From NCBI GenBank assembly GCA_020161935.1, contig JAIUNI010000012.1, forward strand, positions 124,001-188,000: a stretch of DNA of 64,000 bases, in the 5' to 3' direction. This document shows, piece by piece, positions 50,603 through 58,621 of the stretch. How positions within the stretch are numbered: position 1 is the stretch's first letter; the number at the start of each line of letters is the position of its first letter. This DNA is from Chloroflexota bacterium (GTDB taxonomy: Bacteria; Chloroflexota; Anaerolineae; Aggregatilineales; Phototrophicaceae). The notes under the pieces are model-generated. The model did no database searches. It was not told the DNA's origin and saw nothing but the letters and a program-made list of their open reading frames with translations. Made by a program: the position numbers and the translations under genes.

Positions 50603-53335
50603 TTAGGAAGAAGGGTATTTGGCTTTCAGACATCCTGCTTCAAGTTTAGGACGTAAAGATTCAAAGCTAAGTGCTGAAAATATACGATTTGTTTCCCAAT
50701 TTGTAGAATCTGCTAAATGTGATTCTAATTGATTTAGAAAGTCTAAACCTTCACAAAAATCGCCTGAGTCAGCCATGACGTCAGCTAAATCACGCAAAGA
50801 ATATGCTATTTCCAGTTGATTACCTATCTCATAATAAATCTCAAGTGCTGCCTTGTATGACTCCTCTGCCTCTACATATTGTGACTGGGATTGAAGTACA
50901 TTACCCAGCCCCCGTAGAGCATTTGCCTTTCCTTGCCGACTACCAATTTCCGTATGAATTATGAGAGCTTCTTTGTAACTTTCTTTTGCCTCTGCATATT
51001 TAGCTTGCGATCGCAGTACCCCACCTAGCCCATTCAACACACTTGCTTTTCCTTGCCGACTACCAATCTCCGTATAAATTATGAGGGCCTCATTGTATCG
51101 TTCTGTCGCTGCAACATATCGAGACTGTAATTGGAATAAAAGCCCCAGCCTGAGAAGAGTATTTGCCTTTCCAAGCGAATTATCAATCTCCGTAAAAATT
51201 ATGAGGGCCTCATTATATCGTTCTGTCGCTACAGCATATTGATACTGTACTTTCAGTATATCCCCAAGAGTATACAGGCAGTTTGCTCTTCCTACTCTAC
51301 CTTCTAGCTTTGTGTAAAGTGTAAGTGCCTCTTCAGCATATTCTTTCGCTTCTGCATATTGAGACCGCAATAACATTACCTCGCCCAGTCCAAGCAAGGA
51401 ATTTGCTCTTCCTAGTCCATTACCCAACTTTGTGTAAAGTGTAAGCGATCCTTTAAAGCATTCGGTTGACTCTGAATACTGGGATCGTAATCTCAATACT
51501 TCACCCAGATCATACAGGATAATAGCCTTCCCCAAATCATCATCAATCTTTTTGTGCATTTCGAGTGCTTCAAAGAAATATCCTGTCGCTTCTTCATATC
51601 GAGACTGGAATTGGAATACGTTACCTAAACCATGCAAGACTTTAGCCTCTCCTAGTCCATTATTAGTTTCTATGTAGAGATCAAGTGCCGTTTCATATTG
51701 CTCAGTTGCTGCCGGAAAATTATTCTGAATCCTTAGTAATTCAGCCAATCTCACTAGAGCGTCTGCTTTTTGTAGAGCATCAAAGCTCAGATTTACTTTT
51801 AGAGACAGTTGTAAGAGATCGGGCGCAAAGCTTGCATTTATTATTCGATTAGCTAAAGATTCAACGATTGGACGTTGATCACCTAATTGGGTGTTTAACA
51901 ATGTAAGTATTGGCCTAACTAAGACTTTATCTTCGAGTAGCAACCCACTTTCAACCAGTAGAAGTTGGATATCGGGTTCTGGTGGAATATTTTTTTGTAA
52001 CACCTCATCAATTAATGCACGAACATTCTGTTTTGATTGTTGATCAAGCATGGATCGCCATATTTGTTTAATCGCCGACCAATCTTCAAGCACCAATAAA
52101 TGATGAATAGCATTTCCATTTTCTTGTTTGTGGACGAACCAATTCGCTGCGCTTCGATGCAGTGCATTTACAATGGATGGTTCTTCATGCTCTAAGTCAT
52201 ATAGAAGGAGGTCTCGCAGTGTGGCATGAGGATGGCCGGAGTCCAGAAACGAGCGTTCACGCAGTCGGTCTATCGCTCCACGAATATCTGCACTTTCGCC
52301 TATGAGAGCCCGAATTTCTGGCACATTAAACAGGATAATACGCAGTTGCTCTGTACTGTTCCAACGTCGCAAAACGCAACCATACGCTAGTAGATGTTTT
52401 TCTGTACTGGATTCTGGCAAACGCTTGAGGATTCCTCGCACAAGGTAATCGGCGACGAGATGACCACTAATTCCCTCAGGCACAGCTTTTTGGAGGCCTG
52501 AAAGCGATATTTGTTGCACATACTCCCCTGCAAGGCACAAGCAGCGAGGAATGCCTCGCGCAAGTTTTACAATGGGTTCAGTTTGTTGGCGATCAAACAA
52601 TCCAAACCGTGTTCCTAGCAATTCATATGCTGCTGTGTCCCCAATAAATTCAAGGGAATGCGTTAGTAAGGAGTCAATTCTTTCTTGTCCTGCTGCAACC
52701 AGCAGCAGATACTCTTGAAATGTTGACGAACCAATTTGTTTCAGCCAGTCGATTACGGGTTCTGGAGCTAGTTCAAGGGTATCTGCAAACACGATCACTA
52801 ATGGACGGCGTAGGCTCGTGAAATTGGGAGGGGTCGTTGGCATGATATGAAGTTTAGAGATGCCAATTTTGAGCTTTCCAATTGCATCATTTATTTGAGC
52901 CTGAGATACATTCGCTACTTGAACGGGTGCCTGATTTGTAACCTGACTAAGTTTAGAATTGGATGATCTGATATCAATTTTTTGGTTGACGATTACCTGT
53001 GTCGAATTCAATGCTTGAAGTGCGGGTATGAGGGGGCTTTCGCTGCGTTTTCGCTTGAACCAACCTTCTTGTTTTGTGGTTGCGCCTGTCGCTTCAAGTT
53101 GTTGAATTAAATTGACCAATGCAGCAACCGGATGATGGAGTGATGAATCTGCGAAATCTAATCGGGCAATATAAGGGGTAAATGGTGTTTGATGGAGTTC
53201 TTGTTCAAAACGTGAAAGCAAAGTCGATTTACCAATGCCCGACATCCCGTAATATCCGAGTACACCCCCTGAGTAACGGTTGAGAAGTCGCCAAAAATTC
53301 CGAACTTCAGCATCACGGCCAAAGACATTCGTCAT
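50603..53335 (-). CDS. STAND-like NTPase with C-terminal TPR array
   Basis: This is a 910-residue protein. MTNVFGRDAEVRNFWRLLNR opens an AAA/NB-ARC-type NTPase; Walker A is GMSGIGKST (residues 30-38), and LVIVFADTLELAP near 175 fits Walker B. Residues 110-150 are a low-complexity insert (STQVIVNQKIDIRSSNSKLS and on to QVANVSQAQ). A winged-helix and helical region follows to about 540. About eight 40-residue TPR units then run to 880 (GKANALRGLGNVLQSQSQY type, LG..L..Y.EA.E.Y.EAL), the last ones nearly identical. It is AT-rich and overlaps the start-side partner gene by four bases. This domain plan is typical of immune or signalling NTPases. Confidence 0.85.
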   Translation of the reverse strand: MTNVFGRDAEVRNFWRLLNRYSGGVLGYYGMSGIGKSTLLSRFEQELHQTPFTPYIARLDFADSSLHHPVAALVNLIQQLEATGATTKQEGWFKRKRSESPLIPALQALNSTQVIVNQKIDIRSSNSKLSQVTNQAPVQVANVSQAQINDAIGKLKIGISKLHIMPTTPPNFTSLRRPLVIVFADTLELAPEPVIDWLKQIGSSTFQEYLLLVAAGQERIDSLLTHSLEFIGDTAAYELLGTRFGLFDRQQTEPIVKLARGIPRCLCLAGEYVQQISLSGLQKAVPEGISGHLVADYLVRGILKRLPESSTEKHLLAYGCVLRRWNSTEQLRIILFNVPEIRALIGESADIRGAIDRLRERSFLDSGHPHATLRDLLLYDLEHEEPSIVNALHRSAANWFVHKQENGNAIHHLLVLEDWSAIKQIWRSMLDQQSKQNVRALIDEVLQKNIPPEPDIQLLLVESGLLLEDKVLVRPILTLLNTQLGDQRPIVESLANRIINASFAPDLLQLSLKVNLSFDALQKADALVRLAELLRIQNNFPAATEQYETALDLYIETNNGLGEAKVLHGLGNVFQFQSRYEEATGYFFEALEMHKKIDDDLGKAIILYDLGEVLRLRSQYSESTECFKGSLTLYTKLGNGLGRANSLLGLGEVMLLRSQYAEAKEYAEEALTLYTKLEGRVGRANCLYTLGDILKVQYQYAVATERYNEALIIFTEIDNSLGKANTLLRLGLLFQLQSRYVAATERYNEALIIYTEIGSRQGKASVLNGLGGVLRSQAKYAEAKESYKEALIIHTEIGSRQGKANALRGLGNVLQSQSQYVEAEESYKAALEIYYEIGNQLEIAYSLRDLADVMADSGDFCEGLDFLNQLESHLADSTNWETNRIFSALSFESLRPKLEAGCLKAKYPSS

Positions 53336-53604
53336 TTGTTTGGAGTCCGCTTATTGCGTACATCCTCAACTTCTGTACCATCCTTTGCATCAATGTCGAC
53401 TAATCCTTCTTCGTTAATAACCTTTCTCACAGTCGACTGCTTTGCGTTAATTTTGGTAACATTAGAACGACCTTCAACACGACTCTCGACACCAAACAGC
53501 TTAATTACCCAAGTGCGTACACCGCTGTTCACAACAATAAGGGCAATGACGATTAGCACAACAAGTATGATTATGCCTGTCAGCGAGTCCATAATTTGTT
53601 TCAC
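53332..53604 (-). CDS. Small membrane protein coupled to STAND-TPR gene
   Basis: This 90-residue protein is not recognised. One N-terminal membrane helix (residues 9-27, TGIIILVVLIVIALIVVNSG) is followed by a basic and then polar cytoplasmic part. Residues 51-64 (KINAKQSTVRKVIN) and 69-84 (VDIDAKDGTEVEDVRN) look like two copies of one short unit, I-(N/D)-A-K-x-x-T-x(0-1)-V-x-x-V. It is the first gene of the pair and overlaps the NTPase start (ATGA). It could be the membrane-damaging or anchoring partner of the NTPase. This role is inference. Confidence 0.75.
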   Translation of the reverse strand: MKQIMDSLTGIIILVVLIVIALIVVNSGVRTWVIKLFGVESRVEGRSNVTKINAKQSTVRKVINEEGLVDIDAKDGTEVEDVRNKRTPNK

Positions 53605-53704
53605 CTTTTGAATATTATGAGTTCTATTATAGATAGCTTTGATTATTCACAAAAGCAATTTCTCCACATTAAATCATATTGCATATATATGAAAGTTTAT
53701 CCCT

Positions 53705-54721
53705 ATGTCCTTACCCGCGATTGAGCGTTTCGAGTCGGATACCGGCGTTCGCATCTACCGCATTCCGGCGGAGGCGTTTCCCAACTTCATCGTCTACTGC
53801 TACGTGCTGATCGGCGCAGGTGTGCCGACGCTGGTGGATACCGGTTCCGGCTACGGCAACAGCAACGAACAGGTTCTGGCGGGCATTCGCGCCCTCAAAA
53901 CCGACTTCGGCGAAGCGATCACCGAGAAGGACATTCAGCGCATCCTGATCTCGCACGGGCATATCGACCACTTCGGCGGTGTGGCCTTCATGGTCGAGCA
54001 AACGGGCGCGGCGGTCGGCATCCACGAGATTGACCGGCGCGTGCTGACCAACTACGAGGAACGGGTGATCGTCGCCACCAAAGACCTGCGCGTGTACCTC
54101 GAACGCGCGGGCGTGAGCGAAGGGCTGCGGGCGCGGGTGATCGAGATGTACGGCTTCTCCAAAAAGCACGTCAACTCGGTTAAGGTCAGCATCAACCTGC
54201 AAGAAGAAACCCCGCTGGACGGCATGACCTTCATCCACACGCCCGGTCACTGTCCGGGGCAGGTGTGCATCCGGCTCGGCGATACGCTGCTGGCGGCTGA
54301 CCACATCCTCGCGCGAACCACGCCCCACCAAGCGCCGGAAAGCATCACCCACTACACCGGCTTGGGGCATTACCTCGACTCCCTGCAAAAGATCGCCCGT
54401 ATGGATGGCATTCGGCTGTCGCTCGGCGGGCATGAGGAACCGCTTCACGATGTTTACGAGCGCATCGTCGGCATCCGCGCCAGCCACCAGCGCAAGCTCG
54501 ACCGTGTGATTGACGCGATCAATGTGGCGGGCAAACCCTTGACCATCAGCGAAATCTCCAAGCACATGTACCCTGATATTCACGGGTATGACGTGCTGCT
54601 GGCGCTGGAAGAAGTCGGGGCGCACGTCGAATACCTCTACGAACACGGGCATCTGGCTGTTGACAACCTTGATGAAGTCGAGCGGGAGAACAACCCCGCC
54701 CTGCAATATGGGCTGGTGTAG
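53705..54721 (+). CDS. MBL-fold metallohydrolase
   Basis: This is a 338-residue protein. The metal-binding motif ISHGHIDHFGG is near residue 82, with later ligands in HTPGHCPGQVC near 180 and LLAADHIL near 200. It has an extra C-terminal helical domain (SHQRKLDRVIDAINVAGKPL, then TISEISKHMY) resembling that of LACTB2/YflN-type MBL proteins. No ribosome site is visible. It is divergent from the small membrane protein gene, so the gap 53605-53704 must hold promoters for both. It probably hydrolyses a thioester, lactone or nucleic acid. Confidence 0.87.
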   Translation: MSLPAIERFESDTGVRIYRIPAEAFPNFIVYCYVLIGAGVPTLVDTGSGYGNSNEQVLAGIRALKTDFGEAITEKDIQRILISHGHIDHFGGVAFMVEQTGAAVGIHEIDRRVLTNYEERVIVATKDLRVYLERAGVSEGLRARVIEMYGFSKKHVNSVKVSINLQEETPLDGMTFIHTPGHCPGQVCIRLGDTLLAADHILARTTPHQAPESITHYTGLGHYLDSLQKIARMDGIRLSLGGHEEPLHDVYERIVGIRASHQRKLDRVIDAINVAGKPLTISEISKHMYPDIHGYDVLLALEEVGAHVEYLYEHGHLAVDNLDEVERENNPALQYGLV

Positions 54722-54749
54722 TTGATAGTCGCTAAATTGAAAGGAAAGC

Positions 54750-54777
54750 GAAGAGCCTGCATATTCACAGGCTCTTC
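54750..54777. terminator. Hairpin between MBL gene and hicB
   Basis: GAAGAGCCTG and CAGGCTCTTC form a perfect ten-base stem with an eight-base loop between convergent genes. It lacks a strong T-run on the plus strand; on the minus strand GCTTTCCTTTC follows. It may act in both directions. Confidence 0.55.
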
Positions 54778-54825
54778 AAGGTTAAGTCTGATTTAAGCTC
54801 AGGTTGATTATGAGCAGTTTGGTGG

Positions 54826-55110
54826 TCAGGCTTTCGTCCGTTCTTTTTCCAGCAGTCGTTCGACCGATTCATGAATATCTTTGGTGTAATTGTGATACTG
54901 CGGTTCAGGAATGGGCATCTTGCTTTCAAGAGCGACTTCAAGCCAAAGTACCTTGGCTTCTTCAAGATGAGTTACAGCTTCAACGGGGGTTTCACCATCA
55001 CTCATGCAGCCTTTGAGCAACGGAATGGTTGCCGCGTATCCGCCTTCTTCAAGTCCCTCAAGATAAATGTCGTACCGAAGTGATAGGTAGTACTCAAGAG
55101 TCTTGGTCAT
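54826..55110 (-). CDS. hicB: HicB-family antitoxin
   Basis: This 94-residue protein has the partly degenerate RNase-H-like HicB fold. The sequence YDIYLEGLEEGGYAATIPLL and then KGCMSDGETPVEAVTHLEEA is the family signature. The C-terminal helical tail is lysine- and glutamate-rich. GAGGA lies nine bases upstream, inside hicA. It overlaps the toxin gene by 17 bases and neutralises it. Confidence 0.9.
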   Translation of the reverse strand: MTKTLEYYLSLRYDIYLEGLEEGGYAATIPLLKGCMSDGETPVEAVTHLEEAKVLWLEVALESKMPIPEPQYHNYTKDIHESVERLLEKERTKA

Positions 55111-55351
55111 TAGAAATTTCCTCGATAGCTTCTAAGACTTGTTGGATATACACCTTTTTGACGGGTTTTGTAGCCGGAATGACAAGATGATAGGTTGTCC
55201 CACCAACAGCGTAATGGTAATGACGGTGACTCCCTTTGCTGGCACGCGATTTTTCAATACCGTAGTCTAGCATAAGTTGTTCAAGATCGTCTATCGACAC
55301 ATTATTCGGATTTTGCTGGATTCGAAGCAAACGTTTTTCGCGTTTAGTCAT
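55094..55351 (-). CDS. hicA: HicA-family mRNA interferase toxin
   Basis: This is an 85-residue double-stranded-RNA-binding-like ribonuclease. The catalytic histidine lies in SKGSHRHYHYAVGGTTYHLV near residue 43, and the C-terminal VKKVYIQQVLEAIEEI is typical. The toxin-first order hicA-hicB is the standard one. The N-terminal extension (MTKREKRLLRIQQNPNNVSI) is longer than in E. coli HicA, as in many cyanobacterial and Chloroflexi relatives. More AT-rich than the MBL gene. Confidence 0.9.
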   Translation of the reverse strand: MTKREKRLLRIQQNPNNVSIDDLEQLMLDYGIEKSRASKGSHRHYHYAVGGTTYHLVIPATKPVKKVYIQQVLEAIEEISNDQDS

Positions 55352-55689
55352 GAAACTGCCTAAGAGGAAATAACATATAAGTAATCTTTTATTGTATCAA
55401 TTTTCTGTTAGCACTTGCCACAAGGTTCGACTCCAGTTGTATAACTAGCTTATTATAGATTGAGTTTATTTTCGGTTTGTCCCACAAACCATTTACAAAC
55501 CTTCCGCCAACCTCCTTAATACTTCGCCTCCCTTAAAATGGTTAACGCCAACACCTCTTAAAAGCGACCAAATGTTCTGACAAATGTTCACCTTTAGCGA
55601 CCCCATTTCGTTTATGCTATTGAAAGGGCCGGTCGCAGGGTTTGATGCTACCAAACTGTGCTGCTGGCAAATCCTCGCGCCTTTTCTCC

Positions 55690-56162
55690 CTTGCCCTGTT
55701 ACTACGGGCTTTCAGTAGACTGAGCCTGCGAAGGAACTGATGGGGTTGGGGATAGGGGTGTCCGCCGCAACTTAACAACCGCATCGACCCAACGCGCACA
55801 ACATGCACAAAATATTCGCCGCCTGTGCTGCCTTTCCCGCTTGTTCCGCATATTGTGCATCTGACTGTCAACTGAATACTGTTGACTGATAACTTTCTAT
55901 TGCCATTGCCGAAATCTATAGTGCCAAATTTGCCAACCGACAACACCGACACTGACGACATATGCGACACAAAATCTCGGATTCTCAACTGCAACAACAG
56001 CATCAACAGCATCATCTCTCGCTCAAATGTTGAGAATAATGAGAATCACAATTGCAACAACTGCAACATTTCTAACTTTTTCAACTTTATGGCACTCCAC
56101 TGCCGCCGCCGCCGCCGCCACAAAACGCTTCTTGCCTTTCACTGTTAACTGTTGACTGTAAA
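55690..56162. repeat. Dispersed repeat, homologous to 414-1030
   Basis: Shared blocks in order include CCCTGTTACTACGGG, TGAGCCTGCGAA, CTGTTGACTGATAACTT, ATTGCCATTGCCGAAAT, GCCAAATTTGCCA, CACTGACGACAT, CTCAACTGCAACAACAGCAT and GCCGCCGCCGCC with CACAAAACGCTT. The blocks diverge between copies, so this is an old or quickly changing element. The order of the first two blocks differs between copies. Confidence 0.65.
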
Positions 56163-56171
56163 CTAACGACC

Positions 56172-56207
56172 CAATAAAAAGAGCGCAGGCAAATGTCTGC
56201 GCTCTTT
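56172..56207 (-). terminator. Terminator of the secreted protein gene
   Basis: AAAGAGCGCAG and CTGCGCTCTTT form an 11-base stem with an eight-base loop. On the minus strand it is followed by TTTTTATTGGG. It lies 26 bases after the gene end. Confidence 0.85.
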
Positions 56208-56232
56208 GGTGACGGTGTTTAACTGGAACGAA

Positions 56233-57270
56233 CTAGGTGGTCGTCCACAGAGTTTGGAGCATGGCGACGAAGGTGGGTTCGAATGCGTCCAGCGCGTCTT
56301 CATCCGACGACGTTACGCCGATCTGAATGACGTTGCCATCGACAATCGCCTGTGCCAGCAGAATGTACTGGTCGCCGCCATCCTGCCCACGAATGACAAC
56401 CGCTGGTTGGTCGAGGAGCATAAATTCTTCGTAGCGGATGGGTTTGGAAATCGAGTAGGCGCTGATGTTGGCTTCGACCACATCATCGAGTGTCGCATCG
56501 TCATCAAGGCCGAAGTCCTCCAGCGTCTGGTCGATGGCGAGCAGGAAGTAGCCTTCGCTGGTGCCATTTTGCTGGTCGCTTTCGAGTTCGTAGACGATGT
56601 TCGGATATTCGGGGTCAGCCACCCAACCATCGGGGTAATTGAACTCGGCGTTGGTGACGGGCAGGGGGATGGTATCTTTGCCGAGGGGCAGCGTATCGCT
56701 GGGGCGCATACTGCTGAGTAACTGTCCCCACGAGTACGAAACATTCACCAGCTCGTCATAATCCGGCGCGGTGAGGATGGCGGCCACGGCATACTGTCCC
56801 TGCTTCCAGAGAGTCATGAAGATGCCCTGACCCATTTCATTCTCGCCGATCACGTTCAGACTGCGGCGCGACATAACCGGGATGTCGATGCGTTCTTCGA
56901 CTTCGGTGATGCCGCGTCCATCGGCGACAAAATCCGCCAGTTCTTCCAGCGTCGGTTCGCCTTTCGTCCCCAGAACGGAGGCCAACTCGTCCAGACTTGT
57001 GCCGATGAACTGAATGGAACTGTCGCTGGCAATGGTGCTGAGGTCGTTATCGGTGACTTGCGCCAAGTCATCCTCCGTTTGGGCGAAGAAAATGCCGTTA
57101 CCCTGCGTCGCCGCGTACACCCAATCCGACTGGAAATTGAGTCCGAAGCCCAGATCTGTCAGTGTAATGGTATCGTTTAAATCCCACACCTCGTCCTGCG
57201 CGGTGGCGACAGCCGGAATACCAACCGCAAACGCCAGTACCAGCACCAACAAGCGTAAACATCGTTTCAT
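56233..57270 (-). CDS. Secreted protein of unknown function
   Basis: This 345-residue exported protein has a signal peptide, MKRCLRLLVLVLAFAVGIPA, with cleavage near VATAQDE. GGAG lies nine bases upstream; the longer frame has no site. It contains two similar halves, LGFGLNFQSDWVYAATQGNG and FNYPDGWVADPEYPNIVYEL, which suggests a duplicated domain like those in lipoprotein LpqN/PsbP-type proteins (VSYSW, EFMLLDQPAVVIRGQ). No firm family. It is divergent from the MerR-TipAS gene, with its own extended -10 promoter. Confidence 0.7.
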   Translation of the reverse strand: MKRCLRLLVLVLAFAVGIPAVATAQDEVWDLNDTITLTDLGFGLNFQSDWVYAATQGNGIFFAQTEDDLAQVTDNDLSTIASDSSIQFIGTSLDELASVLGTKGEPTLEELADFVADGRGITEVEERIDIPVMSRRSLNVIGENEMGQGIFMTLWKQGQYAVAAILTAPDYDELVNVSYSWGQLLSSMRPSDTLPLGKDTIPLPVTNAEFNYPDGWVADPEYPNIVYELESDQQNGTSEGYFLLAIDQTLEDFGLDDDATLDDVVEANISAYSISKPIRYEEFMLLDQPAVVIRGQDGGDQYILLAQAIVDGNVIQIGVTSSDEDALDAFEPTFVAMLQTLWTTT

Positions 57271-57330
57271 TACGGATTGCTCCTTGATCGATAATAAATG
57301 AAACAAAAGTCGCAATATTCTGATAAAGCC

Positions 57331-57339
57331 ATTGTAGCA
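57331..57339 (-). promoter_or_regulatory. Extended -10 promoter of secreted protein gene
   Basis: On the minus strand TGCTACAAT gives TGC-TACAAT, the same extended -10 as at 35.7 and 41.95 kb. The leader would be about 55 bases. No good -35 is seen. Confidence 0.5.
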
Positions 57340-57362
57340 CAGCCCGAATTTCACGTGACCTC

Positions 57363-57393
57363 TTGACTCTGACGTAACGTCATCGTTTAAGAT
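57363..57393 (+). promoter_or_regulatory. MerR-type promoter with 19-base spacer and dyad
   Basis: TTGACT (57363-57368) and TAAGAT (57388-57393) are separated by 19 bases, too long for normal initiation and characteristic of MerR-activated promoters. The spacer contains the perfect dyad TGACGTAACGTCA (57370-57382). The MerR-TipAS gene starts 26 bases later, so it probably activates itself. Confidence 0.85.
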
Positions 57394-57418
57394 GCCCTTT
57401 AAGTAAGGGGATACGACG

Positions 57419-58222
57419 ATGTATACGGTGAAACAACTCTCAGAACTGGCGGGGGTGAGCGTCCGAACGCTGCACTATTACGATGAGATTGGTTTGCTCA
57501 CGCCATCACAGGTCGGCGCGAACAGCTACCGCTATTACGACGAAGCGGCTGTGCTGCGCCTTCAACAAATCTTGTTTTATCGGGAGATGGGTCTTGAGCT
57601 GACGCAGATCAAGGATGTGCTAGACAGCCCGAACTTCGATCTGGTGATGGCGTTGAAGTCGCACCGGGCGGCGCTGCAAGACAAAAGTGAGCGCTTACAG
57701 AAGCTGGTTGAAACCGTCGATAACACGATTAAGCATTTGATGGAAGGAACCACCATGAGCAAACGGCAGCTATTTGAAGCCTTTAGTGACGAAACGCAGA
57801 AGGACTACGAGCGCGAGGCACGGCTGCAATACGGGCCGGATAATGTCAACGCATCGATCAAGCGCTGGAACAGTTACACACAAGCCCAGCGCGAGGCGAT
57901 TGGTCATGAGGGCAACGCGGTTTATAACGACCTCGTGGATGCCATCGAAGCGGGGAAGTCGCCGTTGGATGCCGAGGTGCAGGCGATATTAGAACGCTGG
58001 CACAACCACCTTCGTTATTTCTACGAGCCTAATTTGGATATCCTGCGAAATTTAGGTGAAACCTATGTCTCTAGCCCGGACTTTCGCAAGAACTTCGACA
58101 AGATTGACCCGCGCCTTGCCGAATACATGCGCGAAGGGATTACGCAGTACGTGGATGAACTGGAAACGGCGGAGATCGAGCGGATGCTGGCGGACGACGC
58201 GGCGAGGAAGGGTGAGGGGTAG
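57419..58222 (+). CDS. MerR-family regulator with TipAS drug-recognition domain
   Basis: This is a 267-residue activator. Residues 1-70 are the MerR winged helix (MYTVKQLSELAGVSVRTLHY, then YDEIGLLTPSQ), then a dimer coiled coil (ALQDKSERLQKLVETVDNTI) and from about residue 115 the TipAS domain (LFEAFSDETQKDYEREA, AQREAIGHEGNAVYND, HNHLRYFYEPNLDILRNLGE and ITQYVDELE). TipAS binds thiopeptides and other drugs in related proteins (TipAL, Mta, SkgA). It is autoregulated through the dyad upstream. There is no efflux pump beside it. Confidence 0.92.
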   Translation: MYTVKQLSELAGVSVRTLHYYDEIGLLTPSQVGANSYRYYDEAAVLRLQQILFYREMGLELTQIKDVLDSPNFDLVMALKSHRAALQDKSERLQKLVETVDNTIKHLMEGTTMSKRQLFEAFSDETQKDYEREARLQYGPDNVNASIKRWNSYTQAQREAIGHEGNAVYNDLVDAIEAGKSPLDAEVQAILERWHNHLRYFYEPNLDILRNLGETYVSSPDFRKNFDKIDPRLAEYMREGITQYVDELETAEIERMLADDAARKGEG

Positions 58223-58229
58223 AGGGGAA

Positions 58230-58265
58230 ATCAAAAAGCGGCTCATGCGCGAACCGCTTTTTGAT
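58230..58265. terminator. Terminator between MerR and DUF1328 genes
   Basis: ATCAAAAAGCGG and CCGCTTTTTGAT pair over 12 bases around a 12-base loop. T-runs in the stem make it usable from both sides for the convergent genes. Confidence 0.75.
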
Positions 58266-58296
58266 GAGGAACCCTGTTCCCCAAGGCCAACACCCA

Positions 58297-58464
58297 CTAT
58301 CGGGAGAGTGTGCGACGACCAAAGATGAGCGAGACTACGAACAACACGACGAAAACCATGAATAGGAATTGGGCTGCGCCAGCGGCTGCACCGGCGATAC
58401 CACCAAAGCCGAAGATCGCGGCGATAATGGCGACGACGAAAAAGAGGACAGCTAAGTTCAACAT
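58297..58464 (-). CDS. DUF1328 (UPF0391) small membrane protein
   Basis: This is a 55-residue protein with two membrane helices, starting MLNLAVLFFVVAIIAAIFGF, then GGIAGAAAGAAQFLFMVFVV, and ending LIFGRRTLSR. The GFGGIAG motif and the length match DUF1328/UPF0391. GGAGAA precedes the ATG by seven bases. Members are often stress-induced membrane proteins of unknown role. It lies 157 bases downstream of the LacI gene and likely has its own promoter. Confidence 0.88.
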   Translation of the reverse strand: MLNLAVLFFVVAIIAAIFGFGGIAGAAAGAAQFLFMVFVVLFVVSLIFGRRTLSR

Positions 58465-58509
58465 GGTATGGTTCTCCTATAGCTTATGTCATGCTTGAAC
58501 ATGCTTCCA

Positions 58510-58537
58510 ATAGTAAAGCATTGGCGGCCATAGGCAA
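58510..58537 (-). promoter_or_regulatory. Possible promoter of DUF1328 gene
   Basis: On the minus strand TTGCCT and TACTAT are 16 bases apart, and the -10 is preceded by CTT. The leader would be about 40 bases. Confidence 0.35.
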
Positions 58538-58621
58538 TGAGTGACCTGACCGTTTTACAGGTGGGAATACTGGCTATGCTTTAATAGTCAGTGCGGTTCA
58601 GGCGTGGGGAACCCAAGCGGC

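Larger units (their letters stand above)
55352..56232. other. Repeat-rich non-coding region
   Basis: No gene supported in 881 bases. The left 330 bases are AT-rich without clear features. From about 55690 the sequence repeats the blocks of the left end of the window. The short open frames are low complexity and match repeats. Confidence 0.6.

Noticed and set aside
50800..51720. Periodic DNA repeats that could be mistaken for CRISPR
   Set aside because: The period is about 120 bases and in frame with TPR codons. There are no constant short repeats with unique spacers.
53711..54706. 331-codon antisense frame over the MBL gene
   Set aside because: The MBL metal motif on the plus strand decides the coding strand.
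55617..56015. 132-codon minus-strand frame in the repeat region
   Set aside because: It has the same repeat origin as the frame near 490. No ribosome site or family pattern.
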